Shown here: in pieces, positions 14,266-21,370 of the stretch
How positions within the stretch are numbered: position 1 is the stretch's first letter
How the letters are laid out: every line of letters begins with the position of its first letter
Assembly (NCBI GenBank): GCA_016745215.1
Contig: CP050890.1
Location: 7,886,632 to 7,950,631 of the forward strand
Direction of reading: 5' to 3'
Source: Thiohalocapsa sp. PB-PSB1
GTDB taxonomy: Bacteria > Pseudomonadota > Gammaproteobacteria > Chromatiales > Chromatiaceae
Length of the DNA stretch: 64,000 nt
Notes under the pieces: generated by a model
Told to the model about the DNA's origin: nothing
Seen by the model: the letters and a program-made list of their open reading frames with translations, nothing else
Database searches by the model: none
Program-made: the position numbers and the translations under genes

Positions 14266-16063
14266 TGAATAAATAAACAGCGTGCCTGGGGCAGGGCCGG
14301 GGTGGTGCCCGAAGCACCGGACGGATACCGCGGCATCCCCGACGAGACGCCGGGACTGTCCGGGACGGCACCGGACCGGCTATACTGTCCGCATGGCCAG
14401 CCCCTTCTCCAACGCCCGTCCCGACTTCGCCGTCAGCGCCGAGGTCCGCCGGGAATTCCCCCTCGAATACGCCGAGCCCGAATTCGAGCTGGCCGACATC
14501 GTCCGCCTCTACGGCGACGACTACCGCGCCGCCCACACCCCGAGCTTCGAGCAGGGCCGCGCCCTGCACGCCATCGAGGTCTGCCGCACCACCGCGCTCG
14601 GTGCCCACATCGATCAATGCGACGAGTGCGGGCACTTCGAGATCAGCTACAACAGTTGCCGCAACCGCCACTGTCCCAAGTGTCGGGCCTCCCAGCGCGC
14701 CGCATGGGTCGACGCCCGCGAGCTGGAGCTGCTGCCCATCCAGTACTTCCACGTCGTCTTCACCCTGCCCGACCTGCTCCATCCCCTGGCCCGCTACCAT
14801 TCCGCCGAGGTCTATGCCGCCCTCATGCGCGCCGCCGCCGAGACCCTCCAGACCTTCGCCCGCAAGCAGTGGGACGCCGACCTCGGCATCGTCGCCGTTC
14901 TGCACACCTGGGGCCAGACCATGAACCTGCACCCGCACGTCCACTGCATCGTCACCGGCGGCGGCCTCAAGCGCGACGGCAGCGGCTTCGTGCCGGCGCC
15001 GAAGAACTTCCTCTTCCCCCACCGCGCTCTGCGGCGGGTCTTCCGCGCCGTGTTCCTCAAGCACCTCAAGGCGTTCCGCGCCGAGCGCCGCGCGCCCGAG
15101 GGCCGTCCCTTCAACCTCGACGAGGCGAGCGCCCGCGAGGCCCGGCGGCTCGACCTCGGTCGCGACGCCTACCGGGCGCCCGACGAGCCCGACCTCGACG
15201 ACGATGCCGCCTGGAAGAGCCTGATGCAGCAACTCCACCAACAGGACTGGGTGGTCCACATCGAGGCCCCCTTCGCCGACCCCGAGCCTCTGATCCGCTA
15301 CTTGGGCCGCTACGTCAACCGCATCGCCATCGCCAACCACCGCATCGAGGCGATCGACGGCGGCCGGGTCACCTTCCGCTACCGCGACAACCGCATCAAG
15401 GACCCGCACGCCCCCGAGGCCGAGAAGCGCATGACGCTGTCCGGCGCCGACTTCATCCACCGCTTCCTCCAGCACGTCCTGCCGCCGAGCTTCCATCGCA
15501 TCCGCTACTACGGCCTGCTCGGCGGCAGCCGCCGCCGGCAGAACCTCACCCGCTGCCGCGAATGCCTCGGCCTCGCCGACCCCGAGACGCCGTACATCCC
15601 CGACATGGACGCCTTCCTCGCCAAGCAGGCCCGCGACCCGAGCCTGTGCCCCGTCTGCGGCAAGGGCCACCTGCACAACATCCTGCAGGTCCTCTCCTTC
15701 GAGGAGCCCCCGGCGCCGTTCAATGCGCCGCCGCCCTCGCGCGCCCCGCCGCTGCCGGCCCCCGCCGCGCTGCCCGAGGCCGCCTGAGATGGCCGCCCGC
15801 TCCACCACCGCCCGCTCCATGCGCTGCGCCGGTCCCGCCGTGCCTGCCGTGGCCGAAGTCGCCCCGCAATGCCGGTCCAAGCCCGCAGGAACACCCCTGC
15901 CGCCCCGGAGAACCGCCCCGCCACCCGTCCGATCGGCCCCGCAGCACCGTGCACTCCGTCGCAGAATCCCCCTTGCAGCGGTTGACAGGGCCGCCCCGCA
16001 AACAGCAAAATGCATAGCGCCGCCGCGCCGACCCGCCGCGGGCGCAAACCGAGCATCCCATCA
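14266..16063 (+). mobile_element. IS91-type element between two attC sites
   Basis: The whole interval between attC 15 (ends 14265) and attC 16 (starts 16064) is filled by an IS91-type transposase gene, about 125 bp before it and 276 bp after it. GC content is distinctly higher than in neighbouring cassettes. IS91 elements move by rolling-circle replication without target duplication and have no inverted repeats, so the exact ends cannot be read here. It is either an insertion in a cassette or a transposase captured as a cassette. Confidence 0.65.
14393..15787 (+). CDS. IS91-family rolling-circle transposase
   Basis: 464 residues from ATG 14393; the frame is open upstream to 14282, but TATACT just before the ATG and the family's usual start favour 14393. 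An N-terminal zinc-binding domain (CDECGHFEISYNSC ... HCPKC, about 76-97) is followed by the HUH motif HPHVHC at about 181-186 and a Y2-type domain. A late Cys pair (CRECLG, CPVCGKGH) lies near the C-terminus. It nicks and re-joins single-stranded DNA. The gene appears intact. Confidence 0.88.
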   Translation: MASPFSNARPDFAVSAEVRREFPLEYAEPEFELADIVRLYGDDYRAAHTPSFEQGRALHAIEVCRTTALGAHIDQCDECGHFEISYNSCRNRHCPKCRASQRAAWVDARELELLPIQYFHVVFTLPDLLHPLARYHSAEVYAALMRAAAETLQTFARKQWDADLGIVAVLHTWGQTMNLHPHVHCIVTGGGLKRDGSGFVPAPKNFLFPHRALRRVFRAVFLKHLKAFRAERRAPEGRPFNLDEASAREARRLDLGRDAYRAPDEPDLDDDAAWKSLMQQLHQQDWVVHIEAPFADPEPLIRYLGRYVNRIAIANHRIEAIDGGRVTFRYRDNRIKDPHAPEAEKRMTLSGADFIHRFLQHVLPPSFHRIRYYGLLGGSRRRQNLTRCRECLGLADPETPYIPDMDAFLAKQARDPSLCPVCGKGHLHNILQVLSFEEPPAPFNAPPPSRAPPLPAPAALPEAA

Positions 16064-16192
16064 GTCCAACAAGTGGATCAGCCTGACGCCCGCGGACCGT
16101 CGCTGTCGGCACGCTCGGTAGGACACGCCGGCTCGGCAGGTTCTGCGAGGTTGGTGCCGGCCAGCGGGCGCAGGCTATCCAAAACGTTGGCC
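16064..16192 (+). other. attC site 16 (129 bp, long)
   Basis: R'' GTCCAAC and R' GTTGGCC. The arms GGATCAGCCTGACGCCCGCGG and CCAGCGGGCGCAGGCTATCC pair with two unpaired bases, the hallmark of attC. The apex is long and contains a further GCCGGC hairpin. It closes the unit containing the IS91 transposase. Confidence 0.78.
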
Positions 16193-16582
16193 GTCGCAAC
16201 AAAGACGCCGTCATCCGCGGCAAGCAGCAATGGGCTCAGCGCCATCGCCAAGCTCATGCAGAGCCAGCAACGGATATAGGCTTCGGGAAGGCCAGGAAGC
16301 ATCCAAAGGCGCCGCCATGCGCGGACGATCAAAGACATTGGCTGAACGCCATCGGCAAGCACAGGCATGACCATTAACGGACATGGGCTCCGGCAAGGCC
16401 GGAAAGCATGCAAAGGCGCCGCCATCCGCGGCAACAAGAATTTGGCTCGGTGCCAGTGGCAAAGGCATCAGCCGCCAGCGAGGCTTGGCATCGTTCGGCC
16501 ACGCGGGCAGATGCAAATGCGTCGTCAGCCGCGGCAAGCAGCCACCTGCCAGCATCGGCAGGCACGTGTTGCATAGAGAAAC
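16193..16582 (+). other. ORF-less cassette, copy B, with about 105-bp repeats
   Basis: No credible gene. Repeat cores (GCCGCCATCCGCGG-like) start at 16207, 16311, 16418 and 16521, giving spacings of 104, 107 and 103 bp. Each is preceded by a GCAAA-type word. The sequence is about nine-tenths identical to copy A but lacks its palindromic insertion, so it is the empty-site reference. Weak long frames exist on both strands and none has a ribosome-binding site I trust. Confidence 0.62.
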
Positions 16583-16674
16583 GGCCAACAAGCACACCAG
16601 CCCGAACGCTTGCTGGCCAGCCGTCGCTTCGCTCCGGCTGTCCAGCAAGCGTCGGGCTGTGTTAAACGTTGGGC
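16583..16674 (+). other. attC site 17
   Basis: R'' GGCCAAC, R' GTTGGGC; same arms as attC 3 and attC 19, linking the three ORF-less cassettes. Confidence 0.93.
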
Positions 16675-16722
16675 TTTGTACTCTCGACGTTGAACCTCTC
16701 GGCAATCCGGATTTGCATTAGC

Positions 16723-18717
16723 ATGGGTAAAGTCTGTTTAAAGTGTGGCTATGAGCGCAACGAGGAGGATGATGCTCCGAGTTACTCATGTCCAAAATGC
16801 AGTGCTGTTTACGCCAAGGTTGAAGCATACGTTCGCCGTCAAAAAGGGGGGGTCGCAAAACAACAGTCTACGCCAGGCAGCAAGCGCATTTTGGACAATC
16901 CACTGATTGTGCATTCAAGCTTTGTTCTTGCCTACATCACGCTAATAGCCCTTTCTAAGCTGATAGGCTACACGGTGTCGCTTCTTTTCTTCGTCGTTTT
17001 TCTAGCACAGTGGAGTTATTTGGGTTACGGAATTGATCGGAAACTCAAGGCAACACGGTTAGCGGAAGGAAAAACTGAAGATTTCGAATCTTCGATGCAA
17101 GAATTGCGCAGCCAGGCAAACGCGTCTCAGAGTTCGTGTCCTTCCGTACCTCAAGCTCGGAGAACGGCTCCGATCACAGGCCAGAGGTATCACCTCTCTT
17201 CCTATCCATCTGGCAATGCTGCCACGCCCGCAACCAATATGAATGTTGAACGCTACCGGCATACACAGATGAGAACTCCTAATGTAGTTTCGCGTGAAAA
17301 CGGACTAAGGGTACACGAATCTGTCTCCACGCCGGCGGGCAATAAATGCTCCGAACTGCAAAGACATATTGAATCGCTAAAGATCCGGTATAACTCCGCC
17401 GAAAGTACGGAAAGACCCGAGATATCTCGACGCATAGAGGAACTTGAAGAGTCGCGTGATAACTGCCTTGAGGAACTTGCCGCCGCAAGACGGAAAGAAC
17501 GTATTCAAGACACACACGCTGCACCGTCAGACAACGGCGCTCAACCAATTGCGTGGGGGAAGACTGAGAGGGTAAGGGAAGCGCAAGCAATTGACGCAGC
17601 ACCAGAAGGCTCTCTCTCCATAGTTTTCGACCGAGCTATATCATTTTACGAAGACCGTGATATCGACAACGCGCTACAGCAGCTCGAACAAGCAGAGCGT
17701 TCCGCAGTTTCCACCGAGGATAAGATTACCATCATTCAGGCATATCACACGATCGCGAATGATCTGACCTCCCTGCCGAACGCGCTTCCGCTTGCTGAAA
17801 AGTTGCTCCGCAAATGTCTTGCATACAACGACGTATCCGGGCTCGCGTCACCTGACGTGGCGTCCGTTACTTACGGCCTACTGTTTTCCGTACTAATCGG
17901 TGAGGAAAATTACTCAGGATTGCAGCAAGAGGCGAACGCGTTGCTTTCGCTCGTCCCATCCATCTCCAATGACCCTAAATTCTCTGAAGCCAACGCTTAC
18001 CTACACTTGGGGATGGCTCATGAGCATGGAGGGAATCGCTCAAAAGCCGACGAGGTTTTCGAGCAGAGTCGAAAAGCAGCAAACCAAAGTAGAAACGAAG
18101 AGCTTATTCAGTCTGTAGCTGGCTATATTGAGCGAACACACAGGCGGCGCGCGAACTCCCGGTCTGCGGCGTCTGCTAGTTTGCGATCCCGATCATCGAT
18201 TGTAGCGGCCGAGGATATACCCTCACTCCTTTCGCGAGCGTCGATCACCGGCGACCAGTACCCTGCAGTGGGTGCCAGGCCGTCGTTGCAGAAAACTACC
18301 AGCGCTCTGGTTGTAATCGACGCAGCCACGAATCTTATGTGGCAGACGGAATGCTCAAGCAGTGGGCTCGGGTTTTTCCAAGCGCGAGACGAGTATGTCT
18401 CTAGCCTAAACGCGCGCCGGTATGCGGGACATTCGGACTGGCGTTTACCCACACTTGAAGAAGCTGCGTCCCTGGTATTCGCTCGGGGTCGGGACTTTTA
18501 CTTTGCACTCCCAGATGAATTTTGGACTTGCGACCGGGACGCCCATGATCCCAAGGTGCCTGAGCGACACCCCGGTGTAGGCGGATTCTTCAAACTGATG
18601 TTCGTAAGCGGTGAAGACAATCAAGGTTCACTGTGGATCATGTCTAATCGCGGACGCTGCCACACAACTTGGTGGTCTGAGCATGCACCATTCGCTGTTG
18701 CGTGCCGAAATGTGTAG
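16723..18717 (+). CDS. Large cassette protein: zinc ribbon, membrane helices, TPR-like region, DUF1566
   Basis: 664 residues from ATG 16723, unusually large for a cassette gene. Order: zinc ribbon CLKCGYERNEE ... SYSCPKCSAVY at about 4-32; two membrane helices at about 62-108; a polar linker; a charged coiled segment at about 220-270; tetratricopeptide-like helices at about 310-480 (AISFYEDRDIDNALQQLEQAE, AYLHLGMAHEHGGNRSKADEVFEQ). The C-terminus at about 540-660 is DUF1566/Lcl-like (LMWQTECSS, WRLPTLEEAASLV, FWTCDRD). A membrane-bound surface or sensory protein is plausible; function unknown. Confidence 0.72.
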   Translation: MGKVCLKCGYERNEEDDAPSYSCPKCSAVYAKVEAYVRRQKGGVAKQQSTPGSKRILDNPLIVHSSFVLAYITLIALSKLIGYTVSLLFFVVFLAQWSYLGYGIDRKLKATRLAEGKTEDFESSMQELRSQANASQSSCPSVPQARRTAPITGQRYHLSSYPSGNAATPATNMNVERYRHTQMRTPNVVSRENGLRVHESVSTPAGNKCSELQRHIESLKIRYNSAESTERPEISRRIEELEESRDNCLEELAAARRKERIQDTHAAPSDNGAQPIAWGKTERVREAQAIDAAPEGSLSIVFDRAISFYEDRDIDNALQQLEQAERSAVSTEDKITIIQAYHTIANDLTSLPNALPLAEKLLRKCLAYNDVSGLASPDVASVTYGLLFSVLIGEENYSGLQQEANALLSLVPSISNDPKFSEANAYLHLGMAHEHGGNRSKADEVFEQSRKAANQSRNEELIQSVAGYIERTHRRRANSRSAASASLRSRSSIVAAEDIPSLLSRASITGDQYPAVGARPSLQKTTSALVVIDAATNLMWQTECSSSGLGFFQARDEYVSSLNARRYAGHSDWRLPTLEEAASLVFARGRDFYFALPDEFWTCDRDAHDPKVPERHPGVGGFFKLMFVSGEDNQGSLWIMSNRGRCHTTWWSEHAPFAVACRNV

Positions 18718-18772
18718 CTTTTCTTTTCGCCTTAATTCGGAGGTAAACTCGAAGGCCGCGCGCAGCCAATAT

Positions 18773-18880
18773 GCCCAACAAAAGGCTAAACTCCGACCCA
18801 ATACCGCGCATCTAGCTCCAGGATTAGTTAAGCGCCTTCAGTTTGCGCGATATTGGGCGGGTTAGCCACAAAGGTTGGGC
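18773..18880 (+). other. attC site 18 (long form)
   Basis: R'' GCCCAAC, R' GTTGGGC, 108 bp. Arms AACTCCGACCCAATACCGCGC and GCGCGATATTGGGCGGGTT. Confidence 0.85.
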
Positions 18881-19214
18881 AAAGTAAACGAAAGCGTCCT
18901 CACTTCAACATGCCGGAGTTGGCCGCAGCAGCAAAAACGTCGCCATCCGCGGACATCAAATGCATCGGCTCGGCGCCTTTGGCAAATGAATCGCGGAGCC
19001 CGCAAAGGCCGGCGGCCCCGGCAAGGCCGAAAAGAATGCAAAGTCGCCGCCAGCCGCGGCTGAAAACATGGGCGGTTTTGGCAACGCCGCGCAAAGCCTG
19101 CAAGGCTTGGCTGCTGCTGGCAAGGCGCGCAGAATGCAGGTGCGCCGCCAGCCGCGGCAGCCGCCAGCCGGCTCGGCTCTGCTTGGCGCTCAACGCGTCG
19201 CAGCAGAGCCGGGC
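18881..19214 (+). other. ORF-less cassette, copy C, diverged, about 105-bp repeats
   Basis: No credible gene. Repeat cores at 18939, 19046 and 19144 (spacings 107 and 98 bp) match those of copies A and B in phase and flanking words (GGCAAGGC, GCATGCAAAG-like). The overall sequence is much more diverged, yet the downstream attC is practically unchanged. Retained periodicity with diverged sequence suggests that spacing or structure, not coding, is conserved. Confidence 0.55.
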
Positions 19215-19306
19215 GGCCAACAAGCACACCAGCCCGAACGCTTGCTGGCCAGCCGTCGCTTCGCTCCGGCTGTCCAGCAAGCGTCGGGCTGTGTTAAACG
19301 TTAGCC
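19215..19306 (+). other. attC site 19
   Basis: R'' GGCCAAC, R' GTTAGCC; identical arms to attC 3 and 17. Confidence 0.93.
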
Positions 19307-19326
19307 AGTGAAAAACGCATTAGAGC

Positions 19327-19686
19327 ATGACCGTGGGATACGACGAGATCGCGAGGCACTGCGAGACCCTTTCCTACCGTGACAAGTTCCGACTCGCTCA
19401 ACTTCTGATCCAGCTTGCGAGAAGGGAAGAGGAAGAACAGAGCCCTGAGCGCCGCGCAGGAAAATCGGCTGATCAAGGTACAGTCGAGTATGTCGCGGAG
19501 AGGCTGCTTAAGTCCAAGCCAGGCAGGAAGCCTGCGCTGCTAAACTTCATCGGCGCGATGTTCCAATTCCAAGGCGGCATCTCCGAAGTGGACAGAGAAT
19601 CTTTGGTCGCCGAGCTTCAGCGCCAGAAATGGCTTACCATCGACAGAAGTGGCCACGTCTCATACAGCGAGCGACGCCTCCGGTAA
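19327..19686 (+). CDS. Cassette hypothetical protein, 119 residues
   Basis: ATG 19327 follows the cassette boundary by 20 bp. Two helices (MTVGYDEIARHCETLSYRDKFRLAQLLIQLA) are followed by an acidic linker and then a basic C-terminal half (KPGRKPALLNFIGAMFQFQG ... EVDRESLVAELQRQKWLTID), which looks like a small winged-helix or helix-turn-helix unit. It shares its cassette with the addiction module downstream, as no attC separates them. Not recognised. Confidence 0.55.
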   Translation: MTVGYDEIARHCETLSYRDKFRLAQLLIQLARREEEEQSPERRAGKSADQGTVEYVAERLLKSKPGRKPALLNFIGAMFQFQGGISEVDRESLVAELQRQKWLTIDRSGHVSYSERRLR

Positions 19687-19746
19687 CCAGGAGGCTGTCT
19701 ACTGAAATAGCACCCTCGGATGATACGCAATTTGGTGGTTCAGAAA

Positions 19747-19983
19747 ATGCCGACAGATATTGAAGATCTCACATTAAAACTTATTCAGCTACCTAAGCGT
19801 CAGCGACTGGAGATCGCCCGATTTTTGCTGTTTTTAGATAGCCAACCGCCAGACTTTGATGATGCTACTTCTTCTTGGGAGGCAGAGATCGCAGCTCGGA
19901 TTCGTGCCGTAAAAGATGGAAGTGCCGCGAGCTTAGACTACAGCGAAGCTATGCGGAAGGTCAGAGCCCGATTCATGCAATGA
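19747..19983 (+). CDS. Putative addiction-module antitoxin component
   Basis: 78 residues from ATG 19747; the in-frame ATG at 19720 would add nine. The pattern (LTLKLIQLPKRQRLEIARFLL, then DDATSSWEAEIAARIRAVKDGSA, then a short basic tail) fits the uncharacterised addiction-module component family that accompanies RelE/ParE toxins. It overlaps the toxin start by four bases (ATGA), so translation is coupled. Confidence 0.72.
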   Translation: MPTDIEDLTLKLIQLPKRQRLEIARFLLFLDSQPPDFDDATSSWEAEIAARIRAVKDGSAASLDYSEAMRKVRARFMQ

Positions 19984-20282
19984 AAACGCGTATTCTTGAG
20001 GAGGCATACAAAGAACTGAACAGCGCGATAGACTACTATGAGGGCGAGCAAGATGGCCTCGGCCTGCGGATGTTCGAAGAATTTGAGCGGCACGTAAACT
20101 GGATAAGTGAAAACTCCTCTGTTCCGCCGCTGCGACAAGAAAATTATCGACGGGCCAATCTTAGGACTTTTCCCTACTATATCCCGTACATCGTTTACAA
20201 TGATACCTTGTGGATACTCGCGGTTGCTCACAGCCACAGAAAACCGGAGTATTGGATAAGCAGAATCGACGAAATCGGCTAA
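19980..20282 (+). CDS. ParE/RelE-family toxin
   Basis: 100 residues from ATG 19980, which overlaps the antitoxin stop. The compact toxin fold is visible: EEAYKELNSAIDYYEGEQDGLGLRMFEEF (two helices), RRANLRTFPYYIPYIVY and LWILAVAHSHRKPEYW. ParE toxins inhibit gyrase and RelE toxins cleave ribosome-bound mRNA; sequence alone does not settle which. The stop codon is part of the attC R''. Confidence 0.82.
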   Translation: MKTRILEEAYKELNSAIDYYEGEQDGLGLRMFEEFERHVNWISENSSVPPLRQENYRRANLRTFPYYIPYIVYNDTLWILAVAHSHRKPEYWISRIDEIG

Positions 20283-20369
20283 CTAGCGCGCCAGCCCGCG
20301 CCTTGGAGCAGCCTTCGCTTCGCTCAGGCTGCTCCAAGGCGCGGGCGCCGGCTATGCATAACGTTAGGC
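20277..20369 (+). other. attC site 20
   Basis: R'' GGCTAAC, R' GTTAGGC. Arms GCGCCTTGGAGCAGCC and GGCTGCTCCAAGGCGCGGGC, closely related to attC 12. Confidence 0.9.
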
Positions 20370-20396
20370 GCCAAACGCGAGAAGCAGGTCCAGCGA

Positions 20397-20603
20397 ATGC
20401 CGCCCAAGGTTAGAGAGTTGATCCGTCAGCTGGAAAACGCAGGCTTCGCCAATCGCGGAGGGAAGGGGAGCCATCGTAATTTTGTTCATCCCAATGTTGT
20501 GAAACCGATTACCGTTCCTGGCAAACCAGGAGACGACGCCAAGCAGTACATTGTTCGTGCCGTCCTACGTGCAATCGAAGAGTCAAAAAATGAAAGACAG
20601 TGA
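20397..20603 (+). CDS. hicA: HicA-type toxin (HicAB module 2)
   Basis: 68 residues with the classic HicA signature: VRELIRQLENAGF, GKGSHRNFVHP with the catalytic His, ITVPGKPGDDAK and a C-terminal helix AVLRAIEESK. It differs in type from the HicA at 12043, so the two modules are not a duplication. It overlaps hicB by 14 bp. Confidence 0.9.
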   Translation: MPPKVRELIRQLENAGFANRGGKGSHRNFVHPNVVKPITVPGKPGDDAKQYIVRAVLRAIEESKNERQ

Positions 20604-20829
20604 TCGCTATGCCAAGTTTGTCGAATGGTCGGAGGAAGACCAATGTTACGTGGGCAGTTGTCCTGGTTTGATGCTAGGCGGATGCCACGGCGACAACGAG
20701 ATGTCCGTCTTCAAAGAACTCTGCGACATTGTCGGAGAGGTCGTACAATTCTATAAAGACGACGGAAAAGAGCTTCCGCCACCCACAGCCGGCAGGGATC
20801 TTGTTAACCAATTGCAAGACGTCGCCTAA
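20590..20829 (+). CDS. hicB: HicB-family antitoxin (module 2)
   Basis: 79 residues from the ATG at 20590 inside the end of hicA. YAKFVEWSEEDQCYVGSCPGLMLGGCHGDNE is the HicB strand-turn-strand, followed by the helix EMSVFKELCDIVGEVVQFYKDDGKELP. It neutralises the upstream HicA. The stop codon overlaps the attC. Confidence 0.88.
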   Translation: MKDSDRYAKFVEWSEEDQCYVGSCPGLMLGGCHGDNEMSVFKELCDIVGEVVQFYKDDGKELPPPTAGRDLVNQLQDVA

Positions 20830-20912
20830 CGAGCCCGCCAGCCCGACGCCAAACTGCGGCGGGCGCTTCGCGCGTCGCCGCAGTTTGGCGCGGGCTGCGG
20901 TTGACGTTAGAC
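20824..20912 (+). other. attC site 21, last in the array
   Basis: R'' GCCTAAC, R' GTTAGAC; same arms as attC 4, 9 and 13. No further attC to the right. Confidence 0.93.
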
Positions 20913-20940
20913 GAGGAACCCCACCAGAAAGCGCGCGACG

Positions 20941-21235
20941 ATGAAAGTTATAGCAAATATTAACTTCAAAGGCGGAGTAGGGAAGACAACCGTTACTTGG
21001 CTTGTCGCGAAGTACGCTGCGCAGCAGGGCAAGAAAGTTCTCGTAGTTGATGCTGACGCGCAGATGAGCCTGACGATCGCTCTCTCTATCGATGAGAACA
21101 GCGGCAGCTTTCTTCCCGGGTTTGGGGCTTGGTATGAAACCCACAAGCAGAAGAACAAGACAATTCTGTACGCACTCGATAGCTATGACCAGTACGCTAA
21201 CGGGAAAACAGCAATTCCCGCTGTGTACGAGCGGG
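20941..21235 (+). pseudogene. ParA/MinD-like ATPase, truncated at the array edge
   Basis: The first about 97 codons look like a ParA-type P-loop ATPase: the deviant Walker A FKGGVGKTT at about 9-17, then VLVVDADAQMSL with the A' motif. After about residue 97 the similarity to a ParA ends; the open frame goes on to 21378 through basic, low-complexity sequence next to an insertion element. Normal ParA proteins are over 200 residues. The cut probably removed the rest of the gene and its attC. Confidence 0.7.
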
Positions 21236-21370
21236 ATCGCCCGAGCGCGGCGCGAGCGCGTGTGGAAACCGCACAGGCGAACACAGGCTTCGCCACGAGA
21301 CGACGCTGTTGTTCTGGCTGGCTGTTTGGTTACCCTCAAGACGTTCTTCAAGCACATTCGTTCACGGCCG

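Noticed and set aside
14302..16017. Open frames of 571 and 598 codons overlapping the IS91 transposase on both strands
   Set aside because: They are Arg/Pro- or Gly/Val/Ala-rich shadows of a very GC-rich true gene; only the 14393 frame has zinc-finger and HUH motifs.
16078..16705. Minus-strand frames in ORF-less cassettes with a repeated RGWRRLC-like peptide
   Set aside because: Repeat spacing (98-107 bp) is not a multiple of three throughout, the frame is not kept between units, and the strand is opposite to all other cassette genes.
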